From Nitrospinota bacterium (GTDB lineage: Bacteria; Nitrospinota; Nitrospinia; Nitrospinales; VA-1): a DNA stretch of 49,534 bases. Made by a program: the position numbers and the translations under genes. The DNA lies in assembly GCA_009873635.1 (NCBI GenBank), contig WAHY01000002.1, positions 148,530 to 198,063 of the forward strand, in the 5' to 3' direction. Below are positions 42,709 to 49,534 of this stretch, one piece after another. The stretch's first letter is position 1; each line of letters begins with the position of its first letter. The notes beneath the pieces are model-generated. The model did not search any database. It was given only the letters and a program-made list of their open reading frames with translations, and was not told the origin of the DNA.

Positions 42709-43290
42709 ATGCCAAAAATTAAAGTCAGGACTAAAGACCAAAAAGTTTACGAAAAGCTCGTAAAGGCCTATGAAAAAACCGTCATTATTCAAAAACAAAA
42801 AAGGTTGACTTATGGTCGCTGGGATTTTGTTGTTTTTGGACAAACTGAGAATAAAGAAACGATACTTCGTGAAGGCTATGCAGAGCAGGCTTCCATAAAA
42901 AGAGTCCCTATTTATATTGCTTCATTAGCTCAACCGGGGCTCACCAACGTGAATGGAATCCCAATAGAGGAGTTTGTAGAAGAAGACATTCCAAATCAAT
43001 ATCAGGGGTTGGAAATTATAAATATTGATCCTCTTCGTCCACTAACGATCATAAAGAAAGACACTCTGCCAGGAACAACTCGGATGTCAGATCAAATTTG
43101 TAAAGATTACGAGGATGAAAACATTGCCGTCATTGAGTCTCCAAATGAGTCGGACTGGATGATTGCTGTGATGAAATATCTCAGTGAATGTGACCGAGTA
43201 TTCCCGGATGCTGTTCAGGAAGCTTTTTCTCGTAATGTGGCGCTTCATCAAGATTTCTTGTCTTTGGAAAAACCCAGCCAATTAAACTGA
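42709..43290 (+). CDS. Hypothetical protein, 193 aa
   Basis: Not recognised. Soluble, mixed alpha/beta, with a basic N-terminus (MPKIKVRTKDQKVYEKLVKA), a central RVPIYIASLAQPGLTNVNGI strand region and an acidic C-terminal helix. A single-gene unit: own extended -10 promoter, divergent from murJ and convergent with the GNAT gene. Codon use looks like the neighbours. Coding status is well supported by length and absence of competing frames. Confidence 0.75.
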   Translation: MPKIKVRTKDQKVYEKLVKAYEKTVIIQKQKRLTYGRWDFVVFGQTENKETILREGYAEQASIKRVPIYIASLAQPGLTNVNGIPIEEFVEEDIPNQYQGLEIINIDPLRPLTIIKKDTLPGTTRMSDQICKDYEDENIAVIESPNESDWMIAVMKYLSECDRVFPDAVQEAFSRNVALHQDFLSLEKPSQLN

Positions 43291-43307
43291 GCTGTTACGT
43301 ACCTCAT

Positions 43308-43763
43308 TCAATCAAAACCTTCTTTTTCAAAAACAATATAACCGGAGTCTTTCATTCCCAGGCTCTTGTATGTGCTCTGACCTGTATTATTATCATGCAT
43401 GACATATAAGCGCAGTGCTTTAACCTGCCGATGGCCTTTCGCAAGTTCTTCAACATGCCTGAATAAAGTCCTGAATACTCCCTGTTTACGAAATTCCGGG
43501 ACAACATATACACTTTGCATCCACCAGATCAGTCCATTGCGCCAGTCGCTCCATTCATAAGTTATCATCATTTGTCCCACCACTTTCCCGGCAAGCTCAG
43601 CAACAAAATAATGACATTCTTCTCTTTCCAAGGCTTTCAATACACCTTTTCTCAATATTTCTCCGTCTAACTGTAAAGCCTCTGTTTCTTTCGCTAAACA
43701 CAGGTTGTTTTGCACCAATATCGGCAAATCATTTTCCTGGGCTTCGCGAACATATATCGGCAT
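43308..43763 (-). CDS. GNAT-family N-acetyltransferase
   Basis: 151 aa, a single GNAT domain. Motif A is VYVVPEFRKQGVFRTLFRHVEELA with the acetyl-CoA loop RKQGVF, followed by LYVMHDNNTGQSTYKSLGM, the typical motif B. N-terminal IYVREAQENDLPILVQNNL is the usual first strand-helix. Starts 5 nt after the stop of the large protein upstream, so it is the third gene of the MoxR operon and probably translationally coupled. Substrate unknown. Confidence 0.88.
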   Translation of the reverse strand: MPIYVREAQENDLPILVQNNLCLAKETEALQLDGEILRKGVLKALEREECHYFVAELAGKVVGQMMITYEWSDWRNGLIWWMQSVYVVPEFRKQGVFRTLFRHVEELAKGHRQVKALRLYVMHDNNTGQSTYKSLGMKDSGYIVFEKEGFD

Positions 43764-43768
43764 TTAAT

Positions 43769-45601
43769 TTACAGGTCCTGGATAAATCGTTGTGCATAGG
43801 AACGGATATTCTTCCCGTTCAGTACATGGAATCGCCTTACTTTCTCTATGGTCTGATTTGAAAAACGTTTTAAAGGAATATGAATTATTTTTTTGCCATA
43901 TTTTTTAGCAAGTCTTCTCCATGTCAGTCGTGGTGCGCAGGGAGAGACGACAGTGATATGAGTTTCCCGGGAGTGAAAAAAAGAAGCTTCAAGCAGTCTT
44001 TCTTCCAGGGTTTCGGAGAACTGTATGCGTGGGTCTCTCCAGATATCAGGAATAGGGCGGGGTGGATAGATCATCATACACCCACCATAAGTGGCTTGGC
44101 CAATACCCGGTCCAACCAAATTATTCATATACTCAGTGGAAAAAAAACATAATGTAGATTCCTCATCATGCTCAGCGTACCAGGTTTGGCACCAGCTATA
44201 ATTTTTGGGCTCGGGATCCGGGTCGAATATAAATACAATAATTTCAACCTGCCCCCTTGAGGGAGGCACTTCTTTGACATATATGTCTCCCGTATACCAA
44301 TGTCTAAGTGTATCCCTGATATCTATACCGTCTTTTACAGATGAGGTGAATTTTTCTGTACGTGCCAGATCATGGCTCAAAAGTAGTTTGGTTTGTTCGC
44401 GCACATGTGTATTCAAATTTTCAATTTTTTCATCTTCGGGCGGCCAGGAACATTGTCCATGAGGGTCCCAGTGATGCTGCCACTTTTCCTGGGTATGTAT
44501 GTCGGGCTCTGGTTTTAAATTCAGCGTTCTCCACTCGAGATGAGTTTCTGACAAACGATTTTTCATGGAGACCGGTTTTGCACCTTCCTCATCAGGCAAA
44601 GCCTGATCAATGCCAAGTGAAAGCGTATCAGGTAATTTGTCAGCAGGAGCGAACGGGTATTCTCGTGCGGCTTCTAAAACTGCGATGGCAAAAGGGTCTC
44701 CGCCAAACTGTTTGGCGGAATTAACGAGAGTATAGAGGTCTGGAAGAAGACGGGACTCCATTAAAGTAAGATTGCGAATGTATTGCAATAATATCTGGAA
44801 AGTTTGCGAAGTCAGATTGTGATAACGAATCTTGTGCTTTTTAATAAATAATTCACGTGCTCGGAGGAGTATTTCCTTAACTCCGTCAATTGGGGCATTA
44901 TTATCAGGACGCAAATCTTGACGTTTTTTTTCATATAAATAAGTGACATAGGGCAATTCTGTTAATGCAAAAAACAAGGTTTGTTTTTCAACTCCATATA
45001 ATATTGGCAAGCCATCAGCTTTTTTAGGAGGGCTGACTTCCATCCTTTCATCATAGGCTTCTTTAATCCAAGGCCAATCCAGAATGGAACATATGCAAAC
45101 TATGTTTGTATATTCCATCTCTAATTGATGAAGCTGGTAGGCCATCCATCTGGCTCTCCAAAAGTGCTGGCTCTTATCTTTGGGCCTTTTTTGGGTTAGA
45201 AGAAGCACACTGACTAATTTTTCATAAGACATCTTGCTCAAAGCAAAGCTGTCAGGAAAATCTATGCTTCTTTTTTCATAGCTTTCAGTACTCCAGTCAA
45301 TGAAATGTCGTGGTATTCCCTCTTGCAGGGCAATGCGTAATCCCATGATTAACGGCTGACTGGGATCAATAGGGACGTAATTCATTGCACCGTCCTTCTC
45401 AACTTGACAACTCAGTGAAATACCTGGAAATATTTTGATGCCTTCTTCTACTGTTTGTTTGAATTCAGGAGGAAGTGCGACCGCAAGGCAATTATAGGCA
45501 TTGGATAATAGTCGATGACGTATCTCTCTTGCAAAACTTCCACTTCCATGCACCACAGGCAAAAAGCTGATGCGAGAGCTGAGCTTGAGAATTTGACTCA
45601 T
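43769..45601 (-). CDS. Large TraB/ChaN/EreA-like protein of a MoxR operon
   Basis: 610 aa, soluble. Residues 11-185 resemble the TraB/ChaN/EreA-like fold of DUF5682-type proteins: 'LPVVHGSGSFAREIRHRLL', 'PLIMGLRIALQEGIPRHFID', 'RARWMAYQLHQLE...IVCICSILDW'; the expected late His of that fold is missing. A helical middle (240-320) leads to a distinct C-terminal domain (about 375-610) with WDPHGQCSWPPEDE (378-391), 'DGIDIRDTLRHWYTGDIYV', 'SWCQTWYAEHDEES' and 'GPGIGQATYGGCMMIYPPRP'. Dense Trp/His/Asp suggests a catalytic or metal site. Directly downstream of a MoxR ATPase. Function unknown. Confidence 0.8.
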   Translation of the reverse strand: MSQILKLSSRISFLPVVHGSGSFAREIRHRLLSNAYNCLAVALPPEFKQTVEEGIKIFPGISLSCQVEKDGAMNYVPIDPSQPLIMGLRIALQEGIPRHFIDWSTESYEKRSIDFPDSFALSKMSYEKLVSVLLLTQKRPKDKSQHFWRARWMAYQLHQLEMEYTNIVCICSILDWPWIKEAYDERMEVSPPKKADGLPILYGVEKQTLFFALTELPYVTYLYEKKRQDLRPDNNAPIDGVKEILLRARELFIKKHKIRYHNLTSQTFQILLQYIRNLTLMESRLLPDLYTLVNSAKQFGGDPFAIAVLEAAREYPFAPADKLPDTLSLGIDQALPDEEGAKPVSMKNRLSETHLEWRTLNLKPEPDIHTQEKWQHHWDPHGQCSWPPEDEKIENLNTHVREQTKLLLSHDLARTEKFTSSVKDGIDIRDTLRHWYTGDIYVKEVPPSRGQVEIIVFIFDPDPEPKNYSWCQTWYAEHDEESTLCFFSTEYMNNLVGPGIGQATYGGCMMIYPPRPIPDIWRDPRIQFSETLEERLLEASFFHSRETHITVVSPCAPRLTWRRLAKKYGKKIIHIPLKRFSNQTIEKVRRFHVLNGKNIRSYAQRFIQDL

Positions 45602-45613
45602 TAGTTTGTAAAC

Positions 45614-46561
45614 CTATTGATCGCTGTCGGGATGCAATGGGCTGTCATCATTGAAAAAGAAATCTCCCAGTCCCATGGGCAGTCTTTCATCTCCCAAAGC
45701 TCTTTTATTCCTGGCAGCAAGAGCATCCAGGTCAAGTGCTTCTTCACCAAGTACTTTACTGACTGCTTCTTTCCATAATTCATCCTTGGCTAAAGGGCTT
45801 TCTTTATTTTGACTGATGCGTTTCAAGGCATATTGGAGAATGTGGATGCCATCACGCGGCGAAAAATCCAGTTCCAACTGGTGAGATTTCTGCAGGAAGT
45901 CCGTTGTCATTTTCAGAAGTTCTTCCTCTGAAAATGGAAGATGATATCTAAGTATGTCCAACTCATCCTGATAGCTAGGCATCGTCATTTGCAAGGTGGG
46001 TTGCAGGCGGGAAAGGATATAATCTGGTATCTCAAATGTTGACTCATCGTTATTCATTGTTACACATGCACGGAACTCTCTATGAGCGTGAATCTGAATT
46101 CCAGCAATAATGGACTCTACATAACGTCGGTGGTCAAGAAGGGGGGCAAGCGATGCCCAGCTTTTTTCATTCATACGATTGCCTTCATCAAGAATACATA
46201 TCCCACCTTCGATCATGGCACACACCAGGGGAGAAGCATGGTAGGAAATTTTTCCATGCTCCGACAAAACAGGAGTTATTAACAGATCCTCGGGGCGCGT
46301 GTCGCTAGTACATTGAAATATATACAGGGGCTGTTTTCTTTGATTTGCAGCAACCATTGCCAGGGTTGTTTTCCCGGTTCCAGGCATACCTGTAATTCTT
46401 GGAGAGAGAGGAAAATCTTTTTCTGAAACAACCATCCAGCAGGCCTCAATTTGTTTTAGGACTTCATCCTGTCCAATCCATTCAGGGCGGGTCGAGTCGG
46501 GCTTGCTCAAATGTAAAGTAACACCATCAATTTCTATGGATTTTTTTGTAGTCGTTTTCAA
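45614..46561 (-). CDS. MoxR-type AAA+ ATPase
   Basis: 315 aa from a TTG start supported by AAGGATC 5 nt upstream. Walker A GMPGTGKT (58-65), Walker B ICILDE (121-126), sensor 1 N170 in CVTMNN, arginine finger R185 in YILSRL, then a C-terminal lid. MoxR ATPases act as chaperones that activate or assemble partner proteins, often with VWA partners; here no VWA gene is present and the partner is evidently the large protein 12 nt downstream. Confidence 0.9.
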   Translation of the reverse strand: MKTTTKKSIEIDGVTLHLSKPDSTRPEWIGQDEVLKQIEACWMVVSEKDFPLSPRITGMPGTGKTTLAMVAANQRKQPLYIFQCTSDTRPEDLLITPVLSEHGKISYHASPLVCAMIEGGICILDEGNRMNEKSWASLAPLLDHRRYVESIIAGIQIHAHREFRACVTMNNDESTFEIPDYILSRLQPTLQMTMPSYQDELDILRYHLPFSEEELLKMTTDFLQKSHQLELDFSPRDGIHILQYALKRISQNKESPLAKDELWKEAVSKVLGEEALDLDALAARNKRALGDERLPMGLGDFFFNDDSPLHPDSDQ

Positions 46562-46625
46562 TGTTTGATCCTTAACGATAGATTTTTCAAAGAATCAACA
46601 CAGGCAAATTGTGTTGGGCAACATC

Positions 46626-46655
46626 AGGATACTTATGCTTTAGTCCCACTGTCAA
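46626..46655 (-). promoter_or_regulatory. Promoter of the MoxR operon
   Basis: Minus strand TTGACA (46650-46655, perfect), 18 nt, TATCCT (46626-46631, 4 of 6), about 65 nt before the TTG start. Confidence 0.5.
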
Positions 46656-46743
46656 GCAGGACTCTTATCTTAACTTGTTCTCCCGCTTTCATGAAGATTA
46701 TTGTGGTGATATAATATATTTAAATGACTAACTGGAGGGTGGG

Positions 46744-46905
46744 GTGGAAAACTTATTTTTATCTTTGGCAGTTTTCTTTGCAATAGGAATGGTGGTTTTG
46801 ATGATCAAATACGCAAAGTTCATTCATAATCAACCTAAAATGGAAGAGAGTCGCCGACAGGGTTCTGCTACTGAAGACGATTCTACATCCAGAAATAATA
46901 CATGA
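46744..46905 (+). CDS. Small single-span membrane protein
   Basis: 53 aa from a GTG with GGAGG five nt upstream. One hydrophobic helix at the N-terminus (LFLSLAVFFAIGMVVLMI), then a basic juxtamembrane stretch and a polar, Ser/Thr/Asp-rich tail. A TATAAT at 46710-46715 could drive it. Divergent from the MoxR operon. Unrecognised family. Confidence 0.55.
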   Translation: MENLFLSLAVFFAIGMVVLMIKYAKFIHNQPKMEESRRQGSATEDDSTSRNNT

Positions 46906-46906
46906 C

Positions 46907-47077
46907 ATGACACTTCATGGTCAAAAAACCGATGACTTTTTTGCTGACTATATCAGACGTTTTCTACTAGAAAACAAACAAATTTTTACTCAGCCGGAAA
47001 TGAAAAATGACAAAGTCTATACAGTATTAGAACTTATTGAACGACATAACGGCTACCAGGGTTTTTACTACCTTTGA
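46907..47077 (+). CDS. Small hypothetical protein upstream of the FAD oxidase
   Basis: 56 aa (MTLHGQKTDDFFADYIRRFL at the start, ending VLELIERHNGYQGFYYL). It begins 1 nt after the stop of the small membrane protein and ends 7 nt before the best start of the oxidase, which suggests three coupled genes. Natural-looking composition but no recognised family and no own Shine-Dalgarno. Confidence 0.45.
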   Translation: MTLHGQKTDDFFADYIRRFLLENKQIFTQPEMKNDKVYTVLELIERHNGYQGFYYL

Positions 47078-47084
47078 TAATTCA

Positions 47085-48503
47085 ATGATCAGAAAAACTA
47101 AGCCCGAGTTCATCTCCCCATATTTGAAAGATGCTTCGAATTATTCTGAGGGTAATGCTGAAGAAGTTATAATTCCTGAATTTTCAGGAGAGCTTGCAGA
47201 TTTTCTTAAAACTGAAACACGTCCTGTAACAGTTGCAGGGGCGGGGACAGGGCTTACAGCTTCCCGCATCCCTTCTGAAGGTATTATTGTTTCGCTGGAG
47301 AAACTAAATAAAATTGATTTAAAGGACGAAGGATTTGTGCAAGTTGGTGCTGCCACCACTTTAAATGAACTGCAAAGTTTTTTAAAAACTACTGATTGGT
47401 TTTATCCGCCCAACCCTACAGAAACATGGGCCTCTCTTGGAGGCACTCTTGCCACGAATGCTTCTGGGTCACGGAGCTATAAGTATGGAGTGACTCGTGA
47501 TTATGTCGAAGAAATAGAGCTTATTTTGGTGGATGGAAGAAAAACAATACTCAAAAGGGGATTGAAAATTTGCGAACCCTTGAGTTTTGATGATGGCAGT
47601 AGTGTTTTTTTTCCAGAAATTTCCTATCAGAGTCCTAATTGTAAAAATGCGGCTGGATATTATATTCGTCCAGAGATGGACTGGCTGGACTTATTCATTG
47701 GATCAGATGGAACACTGGGAATCTTTACAAACATTGTTCTTCGACTTGAGAAGAGCCCATATGACTTTGTAAGTGGAATTTTGTTTTTTGAAAAAGAGAG
47801 TTTATGCTGGGAACTGATCCCGAAAATCAGGTCATTAAAGGGAACAAAAATAGACCCTTGTTCTTTAGAATATTTCGACCAGAACTCATTAAAAAGGTTA
47901 ATGAGCAAACACCCAAATATTCCTTCTAACTCCAACGCGGCTTTATTTTTTGAGCAGGCTGTCTTTGATCGGAGTGATTATGATCTGGCGATGGAAAACT
48001 GGTATGAGTTTTTGAGTGAAGAAAATGTCATGCTGGATGATTCATGGTTCGCTCAAGAGGCAAAAGATATTCAGAAATTCCACGAATTCAGGCATGATAT
48101 ACCAATAATTATAAATGAAGAAAATAGTCGCGCTGGCAGAGTTAAACTTGGAACAGATATGGCCGTTCCAGATGATCACTTTCTAGAAATGATGAGGTTT
48201 TACCAGAATACGCTGGAAGAAAACGATGTGGATTATGTTATGTTTGGGCATTTAGGGGATAATCATTTGCATATAAATCTTCTGCCAGAATCAAGCAGGA
48301 TGGAGAAAGCGAAAGTAGTGTATGATCAAATCGCAGACCAGATATTAAAATGGCGAGGGACAGTTTCCGCAGAACATGGTATAGGTAAATTGAAAAAAAA
48401 ATATTTTGCAAAAATGGTTGGGCCAGAGGGTTTGAGCGATTTAAAAAAAATTAAATATTGTCTGGACCCCAAAAACCATCTGGGAGCGGGAAATATTCTA
48501 TAA
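47085..48503 (+). CDS. FAD-linked oxidase (GlcD / D-lactate dehydrogenase family)
   Basis: 472 aa from the ATG at 47085, which gives a start (MIRKTKPEFISPYLKDASNY) like short members of this family. A TTG at 47037 would add 16 residues and overlap the preceding small ORF. FAD_binding_4 domain: 'VAGAGTGLTASRIP', 'NPTETWASLGGTLATNASGS', 'YKYGVTRDYVEEIELI', 'DLFIGSDGTLGIFTN'. C-terminal FAD-oxidase domain with 'GHLGDNHLHINLLP' and 'AEHGIGKLKKKY', the metal/substrate site. Oxidises a 2-hydroxy acid; substrate not assignable. Confidence 0.92.
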   Translation: MIRKTKPEFISPYLKDASNYSEGNAEEVIIPEFSGELADFLKTETRPVTVAGAGTGLTASRIPSEGIIVSLEKLNKIDLKDEGFVQVGAATTLNELQSFLKTTDWFYPPNPTETWASLGGTLATNASGSRSYKYGVTRDYVEEIELILVDGRKTILKRGLKICEPLSFDDGSSVFFPEISYQSPNCKNAAGYYIRPEMDWLDLFIGSDGTLGIFTNIVLRLEKSPYDFVSGILFFEKESLCWELIPKIRSLKGTKIDPCSLEYFDQNSLKRLMSKHPNIPSNSNAALFFEQAVFDRSDYDLAMENWYEFLSEENVMLDDSWFAQEAKDIQKFHEFRHDIPIIINEENSRAGRVKLGTDMAVPDDHFLEMMRFYQNTLEENDVDYVMFGHLGDNHLHINLLPESSRMEKAKVVYDQIADQILKWRGTVSAEHGIGKLKKKYFAKMVGPEGLSDLKKIKYCLDPKNHLGAGNIL

Positions 48504-48527
48504 TAACCGCTTTTGCTTCTCTTGCTA

Positions 48528-48556
48528 TTGACAGCTTAAAGGTGTAGGAGTAGAAT
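48528..48556 (+). promoter_or_regulatory. Near-consensus promoter of the HNH gene
   Basis: TTGACA (48528-48533, perfect), 17 nt, TAGAAT (48551-48556, 5 of 6). The start site would be near 48563, about 50 nt before the ATG at 48616. Confidence 0.65.
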
Positions 48557-48615
48557 TTTTCGAATTAATGTGGGTTTGGCAATAGAGTTCAAGCAGCTTT
48601 GCGAGGTTGGGAAAT

Positions 48616-49158
48616 ATGCTCGATTCGTTTAAAAGCCTGGTTTTGAATTATTCATACGAACCGCTCCAGTTTTGTAGTGCACGCCATGCTATTACAATGG
48701 TATTTGGTGGTAGAGCCGAGGAGTTGGATAGTGCTGGATATACAGTTCGAACTCCTTCCACCAGTTTTCAACTTCCTACCGTGATACGTGTCTTGAAAAT
48801 GGTTCGGCGAAACCGTAAGAAGGGTTTGGCTTTCAGCAAAAAAAATATCCTTCGTCGGGATAATTACACCTGCCAGTATTGTGGTACATCCAATCATCCT
48901 CTTACAGTGGACCATGTGGTTCCAAAATCACGCGGTGGAAAAACCAACTGGACTAATATTGTCGTTGCCTGTAAAACATGCAATCTTAAAAAAGGAGACC
49001 GAACTCCTTTTGAAATGAATATGCAGCTAATTCAACTCCCTAAAAAACCGGAACATCAGTATATTCCCTTTGTTATCCCATCTGGCCCAGACTCCCATAT
49101 CGAGATCTGGCAAAAATATCTGCCTAAAAAATTCTCTGTTGAATCTGTGGCCTTTTAA
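48616..49158 (+). CDS. HNH endonuclease family protein
   Basis: 180 aa from the ATG at 48616, with GAGG 9 nt upstream (a TTG at 48607 directly abuts the GAGG and is rejected). HNH site: DNYTCQYCG, then LTVDHVVPKSRGGKTNWTNIV, then CKTCNLKKGDRTP, giving the ββα-metal fold with two structural CxxC pairs and catalytic DH. The N-terminal 'LVLNYSYEPLQFCSARHAITMVF' is typical of a widespread chromosomal group whose role is unknown; no methylase or restriction partner adjoins it. Confidence 0.93.
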   Translation: MLDSFKSLVLNYSYEPLQFCSARHAITMVFGGRAEELDSAGYTVRTPSTSFQLPTVIRVLKMVRRNRKKGLAFSKKNILRRDNYTCQYCGTSNHPLTVDHVVPKSRGGKTNWTNIVVACKTCNLKKGDRTPFEMNMQLIQLPKKPEHQYIPFVIPSGPDSHIEIWQKYLPKKFSVESVAF

Positions 49159-49235
49159 CTCAATTCGAATGCGGTTATACTGAAAACTAAGGTAACTTTT
49201 GGTATGCCAACCCTTTCCAGTGCATTGTAAGTCAT

Positions 49236-49534
49236 ATGGAAGCAAAATCCCTCATCCAGATTATTACTGAAGAAGAGTTTTTACAAATTGTCCAGGAACC
49301 ATCCCGATTATTTTTTAAAGTAAGTGGCTTGTTTTGTGAAAAAGTTGAGGGTGGTAAGGATATATCCCGCAAATTTTACTCCAGCCTGATTCAGGAAACA
49401 GAATACCTCGAGAGTGTTCTTGACGAACATGGTGCGAGAGAAAATAAAACATGGTCCTTTTTTTCTGAATATGTAGCCTGCATGCGAAATCTCTCCATAG
49501 CCGCATTTTATATAAAACATATTCTGGATAGATA
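49236..49534 (+). CDS. Hypothetical protein, N-terminal part (cut by window edge)
   Basis: 99 codons from an ATG at 49236 to the window end with no stop. Mostly helical (EEEFLQIVQEPSRLFFKVSG, later YLESVLDEHGAR and a WSFFSEYVACMRNLSIAAFY helix). No family recognised. Same strand as the HNH gene, 77 nt downstream, so possibly cotranscribed. The start lacks a clear ribosome-binding site. Confidence 0.6.
   Translation, partial: MEAKSLIQIITEEEFLQIVQEPSRLFFKVSGLFCEKVEGGKDISRKFYSSLIQETEYLESVLDEHGARENKTWSFFSEYVACMRNLSIAAFYIKHILDR

Noticed and set aside
1-49534. tRNA, rRNA, CRISPR arrays, insertion sequences, riboswitches
   Set aside because: Intergenic regions were read on both strands; no cloverleaf, array of spaced repeats, transposase or recognisable aptamer was found.

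Overview
The window comes from a Gram-negative (two-membrane) bacterium with an AT-leaning chromosome. The evidence is many lipobox signal peptides, an ExbB/TolQ-type inner-membrane protein, MurJ, a glycine-zipper outer-membrane lipoprotein and sigma70-like promoters. My best guess is a Nitrospinota-like or former 'deltaproteobacterial' marine lineage. That rests on the overall gene mix (for example a cytochrome c/FTR1 fusion and the yceD-rpmF-plsX-fab-rnc order), not on a marker gene, so it is tentative. I see no rRNA or tRNA gene, CRISPR array, insertion sequence or prophage; this is mostly chromosomal core with small accessory patches.

Layout. 1-5151: start of an ExbB-like gene behind a promoter with a perfect 7-1-7 Fur-type palindrome, then rlmN, a DnaJ-like co-chaperone, a pilin-like lipoprotein, an ITPase, an orphan HEPN-like protein and a DUF1566 protein. 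5196-11306: acs, a very large TPR lipoprotein, a SUMF1-fold lipoprotein and a decayed intergenic stretch holding the tail of an HD-GYP gene. 11307-17390: fur, hisS, class I fbp, typA on the minus strand and xerD on the plus strand. 17493-24494: one fatty-acid/phospholipid operon, yceD-rpmF-plsX-fabH-fabD-fabG-acpP-fabF-rnc. 24593-30543: pentapeptide-repeat protein, Elp3-like radical SAM enzyme, ABM monooxygenase-like protein, a lipoyl-like domain without the lysine, mgtE and a GAF/HD-GYP protein. 30715-35217: Rossmann protein, two small secreted proteins, an EVE protein, and an operon pairing an HMGL/DmpG-like aldolase with a KDPG aldolase. 35252-42505: Fur-box-controlled cytochrome c/FTR1 iron permease, SlyB-like lipoprotein, M32 carboxypeptidase, zinc-ribbon/SH3b protein, thrH and murJ. 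42709-49534: an unknown gene, then a three-gene operon MoxR AAA ATPase - large TraB/ChaN-like protein - GNAT, two unlisted small ORFs, an FAD-linked oxidase, an HNH endonuclease and a truncated last gene.

Themes. Iron: the fur gene and two Fur-like operators placed right at strong promoters (ExbB-like gene and FTR1 permease) make a coherent iron-uptake regulon. Membrane building: the fab operon makes acyl-ACP and PlsX passes acyl groups on to phospholipid synthesis. Central carbon: acs, class I fbp and two unrelated pyruvate-aldolase-type enzymes. The least understood item is the MoxR operon at 43308-46561. It is a plausible but functionally uncharacterised NTP-dependent system; I recall similar large proteins beside MoxR genes in other phyla, so it may not be wholly new.
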